Below are positions 29,868 to 39,039 of a stretch of DNA of 64,000 bases, piece by piece. The notes under the pieces are model-generated. The model searched no databases, was not told the origin of the DNA, and saw only the letters and a list, made by a program, of their open reading frames with translations. This DNA is from Microlunatus endophyticus. Lineage in GTDB: Bacteria > Actinomycetota > Actinomycetes > Propionibacteriales > Propionibacteriaceae. Every line of letters starts with the position of its first letter. Position 1 is the first letter of the stretch. A program made the translations under genes and the position numbers. The stretch is taken from contig NZ_BMMZ01000003.1 in assembly GCF_014646195.1 (NCBI RefSeq), positions 310,001 through 374,000 of the forward strand, given 5' to 3'.

Positions 29868-30764
29868 GTGCTCAACCTGCATCGTCTGCTGCTGCTCCAC
29901 GAATTCCGTCTGCGCGGAACGGTCGCCGCCGTTGCCGAGGCGCTGTCGTACAGTCCGTCGACGGTGTCGCAGCAGCTGGCGATCCTCGAGCGGGAGGCCG
30001 GCATACGGCTGTTCGTCCCGGTCGGCAGGCGGTTGCAGCTCACGCCTGCGGGCGAGCAGCTGGCCGACCGGGCCGCAGAGCTCCTGGCACTTCAGGACCA
30101 GATCCAGGACGAGCTTCGCGACGGGTCCGCCCAGGTGACCGGGACGATCCGGCTGTCTGCGCTGCAGTCCACCATCCACACCGTGATCCCGATGGCACTG
30201 GCCGTGCTCGAACAAGATCATCCGCGGTTACGGGTCGAATTGTTCCAGCTGCCGCCCGAGCAGGCGCTGTTCGAACTCGCCGGCCGACGGTTCGATCTTG
30301 TCGTCGCCGAGCAGTATCCGGGTCGGACCCGCCACCTGCAGCCCGACTTCGACTACGAGCCGCTGTGCGACGACCCGATGCGGGTCGCCGTGCCCGCCGG
30401 TTCGCCGGCCTCCTCGCTGGCGGAGCTCAGGGATGCCGTCTGGGTGATGGAACCACTCGGCACCGCCGCCCGGGACTGGGCGGTCCAGCAGTGCCGAGCC
30501 GCAGGCTTCGAGCCGGACGTTCGCTACCAGACCGATGATCTCGGCGCCCATCGGCTGCTGATCCAGAGCGGTCTCGCCTGCGGCATCCTGCCCGGTCTCT
30601 TCCTCGGCAGCAGGGCTGAAGGCGTGACCCAGCTCAATCTCGCGGACAACCCTGAGCGACGGGTGTTCACGACCGCGCGCAAGACCTCGGTCAACACCCC
30701 TGCGCTGGTCGCCTGCCGGGAGGCCCTTCGCAGAGCCATCGCACAGCTGGACGCCGGGGACTAG
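29868..30764 (+). CDS. LysR-family transcriptional regulator
   Basis: 298-residue LysR regulator. The N-terminal winged helix (LLLLHEFRLRGTVAAVAEAL, then SPSTVSQQLAILER) is followed by a type 2 periplasmic-binding-like effector domain with GTIRLSALQSTIHTVIP and LACGILPGLF. GTG at 29868 lies 8 nt after AAGGAG; it starts 20 bp after the epimerase, so it may be the last gene of that operon. It precedes putA by 170 bp, and proline-responsive LysR activation of putA is plausible. The upstream part of the open frame runs back through the epimerase gene and is shadow. Confidence 0.9.
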   Translation: MLNLHRLLLLHEFRLRGTVAAVAEALSYSPSTVSQQLAILEREAGIRLFVPVGRRLQLTPAGEQLADRAAELLALQDQIQDELRDGSAQVTGTIRLSALQSTIHTVIPMALAVLEQDHPRLRVELFQLPPEQALFELAGRRFDLVVAEQYPGRTRHLQPDFDYEPLCDDPMRVAVPAGSPASSLAELRDAVWVMEPLGTAARDWAVQQCRAAGFEPDVRYQTDDLGAHRLLIQSGLACGILPGLFLGSRAEGVTQLNLADNPERRVFTTARKTSVNTPALVACREALRRAIAQLDAGD

Positions 30765-30884
30765 GACTGCCGGAACCGACTGAGACCATTCGGTTTCGCC
30801 GATTGGTAACCGGGGCTTTTCCGCGCTATCCATGCGGCCAAACCGAAGCAATACTGATGTCCATCCGAGCCGGCCGGGCCCGGA

Positions 30885-30909
30885 CCTTGTGCTGCACCCC
30901 TTGTGCTGC
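30885..30909. repeat. Direct repeat in the putA leader
   Basis: CCTTGTGCTGC occurs at 30885-30895 and 30899-30909, a 14-bp period, ending 25 bp before the putA ATG. The spacing is consistent with a DNA- or RNA-binding site but could also be chance. An inverted repeat CGGTT (30791-30795)/AACCG (30808-30812) lies further upstream. Confidence 0.4.
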
Positions 30910-30934
30910 GTCCACGAGCTGAAAGAGGCATTGG

Positions 30935-33900
30935 ATGGGTATTCCTGCACCGACCTCGACCGAAGTGGATGCGGAGGAGGTTCGTGCGCTCGCCGGCGAG
31001 TGGGTCGCCGCTGCCGAGCAATATCCGCCGGATGCGGTCGCCAAGCGCCTGGCCGGGGTCCTCAGGGAGGAGAACGGCCTCGACTTCACGGTGCGCTTCG
31101 TCGACAGCGTGGTACGGCCCGAGGATCCAGGCGTCGCGGCGCACGGGCTGCGCAGCCTGTCGGGGATCGCGCCCCGGTTCCTGCCTGTCTGGATGCGGCT
31201 CGGAATCACAATCGGCGGCCTCGTCGGACCGCTGCTGCCCGGTGTGGTCGTTCCGATCGCCCGCCGGGCGCTGCGCCGGATGGTCGGCCACCTGATTCTC
31301 GATGCCCGGCCCAGCCAGCTCGGCAAGGCGATCGGCAAACTCCGCTCGGGTGGCGAACGGCTCAATCTCAACCTGCTCGGTGAGGCCGTGCTCGGCGACC
31401 GCGAGGCCGATCGGCGGCTCGAAGGCACCCGGAAACTCCTTGCCCGCAAGGATGTCGACTACGTGTCGATCAAGGTGTCCAGCGTCGTCAGTCAGATCAC
31501 CCTGTGGTCCTTCGACGAGACCGTCGAGCAGATCGTCGCCCGGCTGACGCCCGTGTACGAGGCTGCTGCACAGTCCGATCCTGCGACCTTCATCAATCTC
31601 GACATGGAGGAGTATCGCGATCTCGACCTGACCATCGCGGTCTTCCAGAAACTGCTCGACCAGCCGTCCTTGCACACCTACCAAGCCGGGATCGTCTTAC
31701 AGGCTTACCTTCCCGACGCCCTGCCCGCGCTCGACCGGCTGACGGAGTGGGCGACCGAACGACGCCGCCGAGGCGGTGCGCCGATCAAGGTCCGCGTCGT
31801 CAAGGGCGCGAACCTGGCGATGGAACGCGTCGACTCCGCGCTCCACGGTTGGCCCCTGGCCACCTTCGGCAGCAAGGCCGAAACGGATGCCAACTACCTG
31901 CGCATCATGGGTGCTGCCCTGGATCCGGGCCGCCTGGACGCCGTCCGGATCGGCATCGCCGGTCACAACCTCTTCGACATCGCCTACACCTGGCTGCTCG
32001 CCACCAAGCGGGGCGTCACGGATTCGATCGAGTACGAGATGCTGCTCGGGATGGCCACGCCGCAGGCCGCGGCGGTGCGCCGGACGGTCGGTGGTCTCCG
32101 GCTCTACACCCCCGTGGTCGACCCGCGTGAATTCGACGTCGCCATCGCCTACCTCGTCCGCCGGCTCGAGGAGGGTGCATCGAGCGAGAACTTCATGTCG
32201 GCGGTCTACGAGCTCAACTCCGACAAGTCCCTGTTCGAGCGGGAGTACCGGCGCTTCCTCGACTCCCTCGAGTTGATCGACACTACGATCCCTGCGCGCA
32301 ACCGTACTCAGGACCGCAACCGCGAGCGGGAGAGCGAAGCAATCTCCGCCGGGGCGTCCGCCGGCTTCGCGAACACACCGGACACCGACCCGTCGCTGCC
32401 GGCCAACCGGGACTGGGCCGCAACCGCCATCGCGAAGATCAAGAAGTCCGACAAGGGCCAGGACCTGATCAATGCGGCGAAGATCACCACCCAGGACCAA
32501 CTCGATGATCTTCTCGGCACGCTCGCGTCCGGCGCGACCGGATGGGCGGCACTGCCGCCCGCCGAGCGCGCCGCGGTGTTGGCCAGGACCGGGCAGATTC
32601 TCGAGTCCCGGCGGGACGAGTTGATCGAGGTGATGGCTTCCGAGACCGGCAAGACGATCTCCGAGTCCGACCCCGAGGTCAGTGAAGCAGTCGACATGGC
32701 GCACTACTACGCCGAGCTCTGCAGGGAGCTGGCTGCTGTGGCGGGTGCACGCTTCGTCCCGGACCGCATCACCATGGTGACGCCGCCCTGGAACTTCCCG
32801 GTTGCGATCCCGTTCGGTACCACCGCAGCAGCGCTGGCCACCGGATCGGCCGCGGTACTCAAGCCGGCACCGCAGTCCCGCCGGTGTGGCGCGTTGCTCG
32901 CGCAGGCCCTGTGGGATGCGGGCGTTCCGCGCGACGTCCTCGCGCTGGCCGACATCGAAGAGGGCGAGCTGGGCAAGAGCCTCATCACCGATCCGCGGGT
33001 CGATCGGGTGATTCTGACCGGGTCGTACGAGACCGCGGAGCTGTTCCGCAGCTTCCGTCCGGACCTGCCCCTGGTCGCCGAGACCAGCGGCAAGAACGCG
33101 ATCATCGTCACCCCGAGCGCCGACATCGATCTTGCGGTCGCCGACATCGTGAACAGCGCCTTCAGCCACGCCGGACAGAAGTGTTCTGCTGCCAGCCTGG
33201 CGATCCTCGTCGGCAGTGTGGCCGACTCCCGCCGATTCCATGATCAGCTTCTCGACGCCGTCACCTCGATGCGGGTCGGCTATCCGGATGATCCGGCAAA
33301 CCGGATGGGGCCGTTGATCACGCCCGCCGAGGGGAAACTGCTGCAGGGGCTGACCCGACTGGACGAGGGCGAGCAGTGGCTGATCAAGCCCGAGCGACGG
33401 GACGACTCCGGCCGGCTGTGGTCCCCCGGTGTCCGAGCCGGAGTACGTCCCGGCTCGCCCACCCATGTGACCGAATACTTCGGACCGGTGCTGGGCATCA
33501 TGACCGCAGGCAGCCTGGACGAGGCGATCGAACTGCAGAACGCCGTCGCGTACGGGCTCACCGCGGGTCTGCACTCACTCGACGAGGCGGAGGTGCAGAC
33601 CTGGCTGGACCGGGTCCAGGCCGGCAATCTCTACATCAACCGTGGCATCACCGGCGCGATCATCCGCCGGCAGCCGTTCGGGGGCTGGAAGCGCTCGTCG
33701 GTCGGGACCGGCGCCAAGGCCGGCGGCCCCAACTACCTGGTGCGATTGGGCAGGTGGGTGCGGGCGGACGGCGATGCTGCTCCGGTCGCTCCGGTCGCCG
33801 CTGACGTGCACCCGCTGGTCACGGACGAGCGTCTGAGGCCGTTCGTGGCTGCGGCGCGCGAGGCACTGGGCGACCGGCCCGCGGACCGCGCGTGGTTCGA

Positions 33901-34411
33901 GCGGGCGCTGCACAGCGATTCGCAGACGTGGACAGCAGAATTCGGGGCCGCCCGTGACGTGTCCGGGCTGGGCGTCGAGCGGAACATCTTCCGCTATCGC
34001 CCGGCGTCGTGCACGATCCGCATCGCCGAGGCTGCCGACCTACCGGAAGCGCTGCGGGTGATCGCAGCCGGTCTCCTGTCCGGGGCCAAGATCGACATCT
34101 CTGCCGGTACGGCACTCCCCGACACCGTCGCGTCCGCGCTCCGGCAGCTGCAGGTGCCGATCAGCGTCCGGTCCGATGACGACTGGCAGCAGCAGTTGGT
34201 CCGCGTCACCGGACGCGTACGGCTGATCGGCGCCGACGGTCGTGCTGCGCTCGCTGCTGCCGGAGGCTCGCCGGAGCTGGGCATCTGGGGCGACGCGGTC
34301 ACCGAGGCCGGGCGGCTGGAGCTGCTGCCCTTCCTGCTCGAGCAGTCCATTTCCCTGACTGCCCATCGGTTCGGGAATTCCTCTCCGCTGTCGGATATCG
34401 AGATCCGGTAG
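30935..34411 (+). CDS. putA: Bifunctional proline dehydrogenase / P5C dehydrogenase PutA
   Basis: 1158-residue fusion enzyme taking L-proline to glutamate in two steps. N-terminal helical region (~1-120), FAD-binding PRODH barrel (~135-440, with MLLGMA near its end), then an NAD-dependent glutamate-semialdehyde dehydrogenase: substrate-channel motif TPPWNFPVAIPFG, catalytic Glu in VAETSGKNA and catalytic Cys in HAGQKCSA. The C-terminal ~180 residues have no clear catalytic motif and resemble the non-catalytic ALDH-like lobe of long PutA. No N-terminal RHH DNA-binding domain, so it does not repress itself; the adjacent LysR may control it. ATG preceded by AAAGAGG. Confidence 0.93.
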   Translation: MGIPAPTSTEVDAEEVRALAGEWVAAAEQYPPDAVAKRLAGVLREENGLDFTVRFVDSVVRPEDPGVAAHGLRSLSGIAPRFLPVWMRLGITIGGLVGPLLPGVVVPIARRALRRMVGHLILDARPSQLGKAIGKLRSGGERLNLNLLGEAVLGDREADRRLEGTRKLLARKDVDYVSIKVSSVVSQITLWSFDETVEQIVARLTPVYEAAAQSDPATFINLDMEEYRDLDLTIAVFQKLLDQPSLHTYQAGIVLQAYLPDALPALDRLTEWATERRRRGGAPIKVRVVKGANLAMERVDSALHGWPLATFGSKAETDANYLRIMGAALDPGRLDAVRIGIAGHNLFDIAYTWLLATKRGVTDSIEYEMLLGMATPQAAAVRRTVGGLRLYTPVVDPREFDVAIAYLVRRLEEGASSENFMSAVYELNSDKSLFEREYRRFLDSLELIDTTIPARNRTQDRNRERESEAISAGASAGFANTPDTDPSLPANRDWAATAIAKIKKSDKGQDLINAAKITTQDQLDDLLGTLASGATGWAALPPAERAAVLARTGQILESRRDELIEVMASETGKTISESDPEVSEAVDMAHYYAELCRELAAVAGARFVPDRITMVTPPWNFPVAIPFGTTAAALATGSAAVLKPAPQSRRCGALLAQALWDAGVPRDVLALADIEEGELGKSLITDPRVDRVILTGSYETAELFRSFRPDLPLVAETSGKNAIIVTPSADIDLAVADIVNSAFSHAGQKCSAASLAILVGSVADSRRFHDQLLDAVTSMRVGYPDDPANRMGPLITPAEGKLLQGLTRLDEGEQWLIKPERRDDSGRLWSPGVRAGVRPGSPTHVTEYFGPVLGIMTAGSLDEAIELQNAVAYGLTAGLHSLDEAEVQTWLDRVQAGNLYINRGITGAIIRRQPFGGWKRSSVGTGAKAGGPNYLVRLGRWVRADGDAAPVAPVAADVHPLVTDERLRPFVAAAREALGDRPADRAWFERALHSDSQTWTAEFGAARDVSGLGVERNIFRYRPASCTIRIAEAADLPEALRVIAAGLLSGAKIDISAGTALPDTVASALRQLQVPISVRSDDDWQQQLVRVTGRVRLIGADGRAALAAAGGSPELGIWGDAVTEAGRLELLPFLLEQSISLTAHRFGNSSPLSDIEIR

Positions 34412-34744
34412 AACCAGGGGCCGCCCATTGTCGAATCCACGACAACCCACGAGCGCTGTTCGGCCGCCCGCACAGTCGATCAATACGCACCCGATCAGCC
34501 GGGACACAGTTACTCGGGAGACCACGCGACGAGAAAGTCCGATTTCGCGCGGTCGGGAATTAGCGACGCCGAATTCGAAGGTTGACCGCGTGTAAAATTC
34601 CACCGAGCCAAGCTTTTCAGAAACCTGAGTCGTAATGGACGACAAGCTTGATCTTTTCTCTATTCGGACACAGCAATAACGGCTGCCGCCATCAGCCTGG
34701 CGGCAGCCGTTATGTTGTTTCGGGCTTGGTGGCCGGCGCCCGGA
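34412..34744. other. 333-bp gap after putA, AT-richer, ending in a strong hairpin
   Basis: No convincing protein frame on either strand. The middle part (34550-34675) is visibly lower in GC than the neighbours. The long untranslated tail between the putA stop and the hairpin at 34676 leaves room for a small RNA or a regulated 3' end. No promoter motif I can defend. Confidence 0.35.
34676..34713. terminator. Strong bidirectional terminator between putA and amidohydrolase 2
   Basis: ATAACGGCTGCCGCC (34676-34690) pairs perfectly with GGCGGCAGCCGTTAT (34699-34713), an 8-nt loop between. GTTGTTT follows on the + strand. It lies between convergent genes, so it can end both transcripts. Confidence 0.85.
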
Positions 34745-36106
34745 TCAGGCGGCGTAGTCACCCGGGTCGTCGGCCAGGAGCCGGTTGACGCCGAGCGCCG
34801 ACCGGTCGATCACGACGCCGTCCTTGATGACGTCGCGGATCTTGCGGTAGTTCTCCGGAGCCGCCAGCGGATCGGCGTCCAGGACGACCAGATCAGCGGC
34901 CTTGCCCGGCGTCACAGTGCCGTAGAGATCGCCCTTGCCGTAAGCCTGCGCGATGTAGGCGCTGGACGAGCGCAGCACCTCCATCGGAGCTAGCCCCATC
35001 TCCCACGCCGCCTTGATCCACAGGAAGTGGCCGCTGCCGATCTGGGTCGGCATGTCGGGCACCACGTCCTCGAGGATCCCCGGCCGGAAGCCTGCGTGGT
35101 TCTTGACCCGCTGCCCGTAGGCGAACGCGTCGGTGGTGCACAGCACCCTCGCACCCCGCTCGATGAAGGTCTTGTCGTTCTGCTGGGAGATCTGCTTGCC
35201 CTTGGCACGGTCGGGCCTGGTGGAGTTCATCCACTCCATGTAGCGCTCGGTCGCCATCAGGGTCATACAGGGCAGCTGCTTCTCGACGATCTCGGCCATG
35301 AGCTTGTCCGGGATCGGCGTCTTCCCCGTGTGATCTGGGTGTTGAAGCAGGTCGTTGCCCGCTTCAACCTCCATGCGCAGCGACTCCACCGACGTCGTAT
35401 GTGCCTGCACGAGCAGTCCCTTCTCGTGGCAGACATCGACGATCCGCTTCTGGGCCTGCTCGGAGAAGAGCAGGAAGCCCTCGGAGCGGTGGTCGGAGGC
35501 GGCGTACTTGATGAAGTCCACGCCGGTGTCGTCGATGTACTTGGCGACCGCCTCGCCGATACCGTCGATGGTCAGCTGGATCAGGTTGGATCCGCAGCCG
35601 ACCTCCCAGATCTGGTTGATCCGGTCCACGGTGGCGGGCTCGAAGGTGAGACCGGACTTGAAGAAGTCCTGGGACAGCGGCCCGTTGAGGCCGATGATGT
35701 TGCCGGCGCAGAAGAATCGCGAACCGGTCCGTTTGCCGGCGTTGATCCCGTCCCGGGCAGCGATCAGCGGAGCCGCCGGCCCCCAGGTGTCGAAGACCGT
35801 CGTCAACCCGTACTTCAGGGCGAGCTCGGCAGCTTCGTAGGCCAGATCGTCGTAGCGGCCCTCGTACTCGAGCAGGGTGTCCGGCGTCCGGGCCGACACC
35901 AGATGGATGTTCGCATCCATCAGACCGGGGATCACGTAGGCACCGGTGACATCACGAATCTGGGCGTCGGCCGGCACCTCGACAGAATCTCCGGGACCGG
36001 CCGCGGTGAACTTTCCATCCGCAATAACGATGGTCGCATCAGTGACCGGATCCGCTCCGGTTCCATCGATGAGAGTGGCGTGCTCCAACGCCAGGACTTC
36101 CGACAT
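34745..36106 (-). CDS. COG1228 amidohydrolase (candidate prolidase) 2, N-x-H variant
   Basis: 453-residue amidohydrolase-superfamily enzyme. The metal motif that is normally D-x-H-x-H reads MDANIHL, with Asn66 in place of the first His and His68 kept. Other ligands look intact: Lys in DFIKYAASD, His in VQAHTTS and LLQHPDH, and Asp in CTTDAFAYG. ATG at 36106, after AGGAG. It is divergent from the peptide transporter operon, with a full GTGA-N4-TCAC operator over its promoter. Role in dipeptide cleavage is inferred from family and neighbours. Confidence 0.85.
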   Translation of the reverse strand: MSEVLALEHATLIDGTGADPVTDATIVIADGKFTAAGPGDSVEVPADAQIRDVTGAYVIPGLMDANIHLVSARTPDTLLEYEGRYDDLAYEAAELALKYGLTTVFDTWGPAAPLIAARDGINAGKRTGSRFFCAGNIIGLNGPLSQDFFKSGLTFEPATVDRINQIWEVGCGSNLIQLTIDGIGEAVAKYIDDTGVDFIKYAASDHRSEGFLLFSEQAQKRIVDVCHEKGLLVQAHTTSVESLRMEVEAGNDLLQHPDHTGKTPIPDKLMAEIVEKQLPCMTLMATERYMEWMNSTRPDRAKGKQISQQNDKTFIERGARVLCTTDAFAYGQRVKNHAGFRPGILEDVVPDMPTQIGSGHFLWIKAAWEMGLAPMEVLRSSSAYIAQAYGKGDLYGTVTPGKAADLVVLDADPLAAPENYRKIRDVIKDGVVIDRSALGVNRLLADDPGDYAA

Positions 36107-36126
36107 GAAAGCTCCTAAGAATGGGT

Positions 36127-36138
36127 GTGATGTGTCAC
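36127..36138. promoter_or_regulatory. Candidate GntR operator C over the amidohydrolase 2 promoter
   Basis: GTGATGTGTCAC, extended as GTGTGA-TGTG-TCACAC (36125-36140). On the minus strand it lies just downstream of a possible promoter (TTGCAA at 36163-36168, 18 bp, TAACGT at 36139-36144) and 21 bp before the start codon. Occupancy would block transcription. Confidence 0.6.
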
Positions 36139-36236
36139 ACGTTAGTGTAGGATCACGATCCATTGCAATGAGAAACAAGCCTGTAACAAGGAGTAAACAC
36201 CAAAGTCATTGCTTGGCGGATAGCGTCAGCACTGGA

Positions 36237-36248
36237 GTGACATGTCAC
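36237..36248. promoter_or_regulatory. Candidate GntR operator D before the peptide transporter operon
   Basis: GTGACATGTCAC, a perfect 12-bp palindrome, 84 bp upstream of the binding-protein start. It is the best copy of the motif and the basis for scoring the other three. Confidence 0.6.
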
Positions 36249-36332
36249 ATCGCGTGCGATTTTCTATGCCGCGGACACGGCCTCCCCTATGCGCTATTTC
36301 CGTCGGGATTCGTACGAGATGAGGACCAGATC

Positions 36333-38090
36333 ATGACCCGTCTTCGCAAGCTCGTCGTTGCCTCCGTGGCATCGTCAGCACTGTTGTTGGCCGCCTGTGG
36401 AGGCGGCGGGGACACCGGTTCGACCGGTTCCGGTGTCCAGGGATACATGAGCGCCAAGGGTGGCTACGCGCTCTACACCGGCACACCGAAGAAGGGCGGC
36501 ACGGTCACGATCTTCAGTGCCGTCGACTTCGCCCATCTCGACCCGGCGCTGGGCACCGGCGGCGACGTGACCAACATGATGAGCCTCATCTACCGCCAGC
36601 TCACGGGCTACAAGTACGACTACAAGACCCAGAAGCAGACCCTGGTGGGAGACCTGGCGACCAGCGCCGGCACCTCGAGCAAGGGTGCGACGGTCTGGAC
36701 CTACCACCTGAAGAGCGGCATCGCCTTCCAGGACGGGACCCCGATCACCGCACAGGACGTGAAGTTCGGGATCGAGCGGGCGATGGATCCGCAGTTCTCC
36801 GGCTCGAGCGACTACATGAAGCAGTACCTCAAGGGTGCGTCGAAGTACCAGGGCTACTTCAAGGACCCGAAGGGCCTCGACTCGATCAAGATCATCAATG
36901 ACACCACGATCGAGTTCGACCTGAACCAGCCCGTCGCAGGCTTCGGCTACATCCTCGCCCAGCCGTCGACGACGCCCTTCCCCGTCGGCAAAGTGAGCAC
37001 CTCGACACAGATCGACAAGAGTCCGATCGCCAGCGGGCCGTACGAGATCAAGAGCTTCGTCCACTCCCAGAAGCTGGTGATGGTTCGCAACCCGCACTGG
37101 AACGCCAAGACCGACCCGATCCGTCCGGCCTACCCCGACAGCTTCGAATTCGTGTTGAACCTCGACCAGAACACCATCGACCAGCGACTGCTCGCCGGCC
37201 AGGGCAAGGACGTCGACGCTCTTGCTTCCAGCACCAACCCGATCCTCCCTTCGGTAATCCCGCAGCTCAACCAGAACCCACAGCTGAAGGCCCGCACCGT
37301 CCACGACCTGGCCGCCTGCACCTGGTTCCTCTCCTTGAAGATGACGGCGAAGCCGCTGAACAACCTCAAAGTCCGGCAGGCGATCAACTACGCCGTCGAC
37401 AAGACCTCGGTCGTCAACGCCACTGGCGGCCCGGACTTCGCCACTGTCGCGGACGACATGGAGTTGCCGAACACACCCGGACGGACCGACTTCAACCTCT
37501 ATCCGACCCCGGGACACAACGGTGACCCGGCGAAGGCCAAGCAGTTGCTGGCCGAGGCCGGCTACCCCAACGGTGGCATCACCCTGACCATGGACGTGCG
37601 CGGTATCCCTCAGTGGCAGGCGCAGGCCGAGGCGGTCCAGGCCTCACTGGCCAAGGCAGGTATCAAGGTCAAGCTCAACGTGATCGACGCGGCCAACTTC
37701 TACCAGGTGATCGCGACGCCGAGCCAGCAGCACGACATGACCATCTCCGGATGGTGCGCGACCGGCTGGAACTCCGGGCTTCCGTTGCTCCGTCAGCACT
37801 TCGACGGTGACACGATCACGTCGACCGGCAACGCCAACTACTCGATGCTGAACGATCCGAAGATCAACGCGGCACTGGAGTCCGCGCAGAAGCTGACCGA
37901 CGAATCGGCGCAGGACAAGGCCTTCGGAGAGGCCAACGAGCTGATCATGAAGGACGCACCGCTGGTGCCGCTGCTGCGCGAGACGCCGTTGCAGATGGTC
38001 GGATCGAATGTGGGTGGGGCGTTCGCTCACGAGAACACGACCGGCTACATCGGCTACGAGGATCTCGGCCTGATCGATCCGGGGAAGTGA
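36333..38090 (+). CDS. Peptide ABC transporter substrate-binding lipoprotein
   Basis: 585-residue extracytoplasmic solute-binding protein, family 5 (DppA/OppA type). Signal peptide with lipobox LLLAACGG and lipidated Cys22, then the family segment KKGGTVTIFSAVDFAHLDPA and the ATVWTYHLKSGIAFQDGTPITAQDVKFG motif (split here: TYHLKSGIAFQDG and ITAQDVKFGIERAMD). It captures peptides outside the membrane for the permeases downstream. ATG at 36333, preceded by GAGGA; operator D sits upstream. First gene of a six-gene operon ending with the cyclophilin. Confidence 0.92.
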   Translation: MTRLRKLVVASVASSALLLAACGGGGDTGSTGSGVQGYMSAKGGYALYTGTPKKGGTVTIFSAVDFAHLDPALGTGGDVTNMMSLIYRQLTGYKYDYKTQKQTLVGDLATSAGTSSKGATVWTYHLKSGIAFQDGTPITAQDVKFGIERAMDPQFSGSSDYMKQYLKGASKYQGYFKDPKGLDSIKIINDTTIEFDLNQPVAGFGYILAQPSTTPFPVGKVSTSTQIDKSPIASGPYEIKSFVHSQKLVMVRNPHWNAKTDPIRPAYPDSFEFVLNLDQNTIDQRLLAGQGKDVDALASSTNPILPSVIPQLNQNPQLKARTVHDLAACTWFLSLKMTAKPLNNLKVRQAINYAVDKTSVVNATGGPDFATVADDMELPNTPGRTDFNLYPTPGHNGDPAKAKQLLAEAGYPNGGITLTMDVRGIPQWQAQAEAVQASLAKAGIKVKLNVIDAANFYQVIATPSQQHDMTISGWCATGWNSGLPLLRQHFDGDTITSTGNANYSMLNDPKINAALESAQKLTDESAQDKAFGEANELIMKDAPLVPLLRETPLQMVGSNVGGAFAHENTTGYIGYEDLGLIDPGK

Positions 38091-38094
38091 CGTC

Positions 38095-39039
38095 GTGGCG
38101 GTCTCACTCTCCGGCACGCTCGAGGGCGGCCTGGCGGACTCTCCGGAGGCCGCCGGCGCCCGCGGGCGCGCACTTCGGACCTTCCTCCGCAAGCCGTCCG
38201 TAGCGCTCTCGGTCGCGTACTTGATCTTGATCGCGCTGATGGCGATCTTCGCGCCGGTGCTGTCGAAGATCACCGGCAATGACCCCTACTCCTTCAACGA
38301 AACCGCGCTGGACGCCGCGGCCGGCGGCATCCCACTCGGACACTTCGGCGGGATCAGCGCTCAACATTGGTTCGGTGTCGAGCCTCAGAAGGGGCGTGAC
38401 ATCTTCATCCGGATCGCCTTCGGCGCCCGGGTCTCGATGCTGATCGCCATCTCGGCGATGCTGATCACGACTGCACTCGGCGTCTCGCTCGGGATGATCG
38501 CCGGCTTCTTCGGTGGCCGGGTCGACCAGGTCATCTCGCGGATCATGGACTTCCTGATGGCCTTCCCGGCCCTGATCTTCATGATCGCCGTACTGTCGGC
38601 GATTCCACAGGGCAACCGTCCACTGCTCCTTGTCGTCGTGCTGAGCGTCTTCCGGTGGCCGGCGACGGCCCGGATCATCAGGGGCCAGACGATGTCGCTG
38701 GCAAACCGTGAGTTCGTCGAGGCGGCCAGGGCGTCCGGCGCCGATCGGCTGAAGATCGTCTTCGCCGAAGTCCTACCGAATCTGTCCGGCACCGTGATCG
38801 TGATGGCCACATTGGCTGTGCCGGGATTCATCGCCACCGAGGCCGGACTCTCCTTTCTCGGTGTCGGTGTCACCCCTCCGACACCGTCCTGGGGCCAGAT
38901 GATCGCACTGGCGGTCCCGTGGTACTCGACCGATCCGATGTTCTTCGCGATCCCCGGCATGTTCCTGTTTCTCACGGTCTTCTCCTTCACCATCCTCGGA
39001 GACAACCTGCAGCGCTGGGCGACGGGAGCCACGGCATGA
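38095..39039 (+). CDS. Peptide ABC transporter permease (DppC type)
   Basis: 314-residue inner-membrane permease. It has a long N-terminal cytoplasmic segment, one anchoring helix, an extracytoplasmic insertion (~55-95) and five further membrane helices. The EAA loop is EFVEAARASGADRLKIVFAEVLPN (partly shown: EAARASGADRLK), which docks to the ATPases, and the C terminus has GVGVTPPTPSWGQM, typical of DppC. GTG start, 4 bp after the binding-protein stop; its stop overlaps the next gene as ATGA. Confidence 0.92.
   Translation: MAVSLSGTLEGGLADSPEAAGARGRALRTFLRKPSVALSVAYLILIALMAIFAPVLSKITGNDPYSFNETALDAAAGGIPLGHFGGISAQHWFGVEPQKGRDIFIRIAFGARVSMLIAISAMLITTALGVSLGMIAGFFGGRVDQVISRIMDFLMAFPALIFMIAVLSAIPQGNRPLLLVVVLSVFRWPATARIIRGQTMSLANREFVEAARASGADRLKIVFAEVLPNLSGTVIVMATLAVPGFIATEAGLSFLGVGVTPPTPSWGQMIALAVPWYSTDPMFFAIPGMFLFLTVFSFTILGDNLQRWATGATA

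Noticed and set aside
30791..30812. LysR box in front of putA
   Set aside because: CGGTT/AACCG arms are short and spacing is not the T-N11-A standard; kept only as a note.
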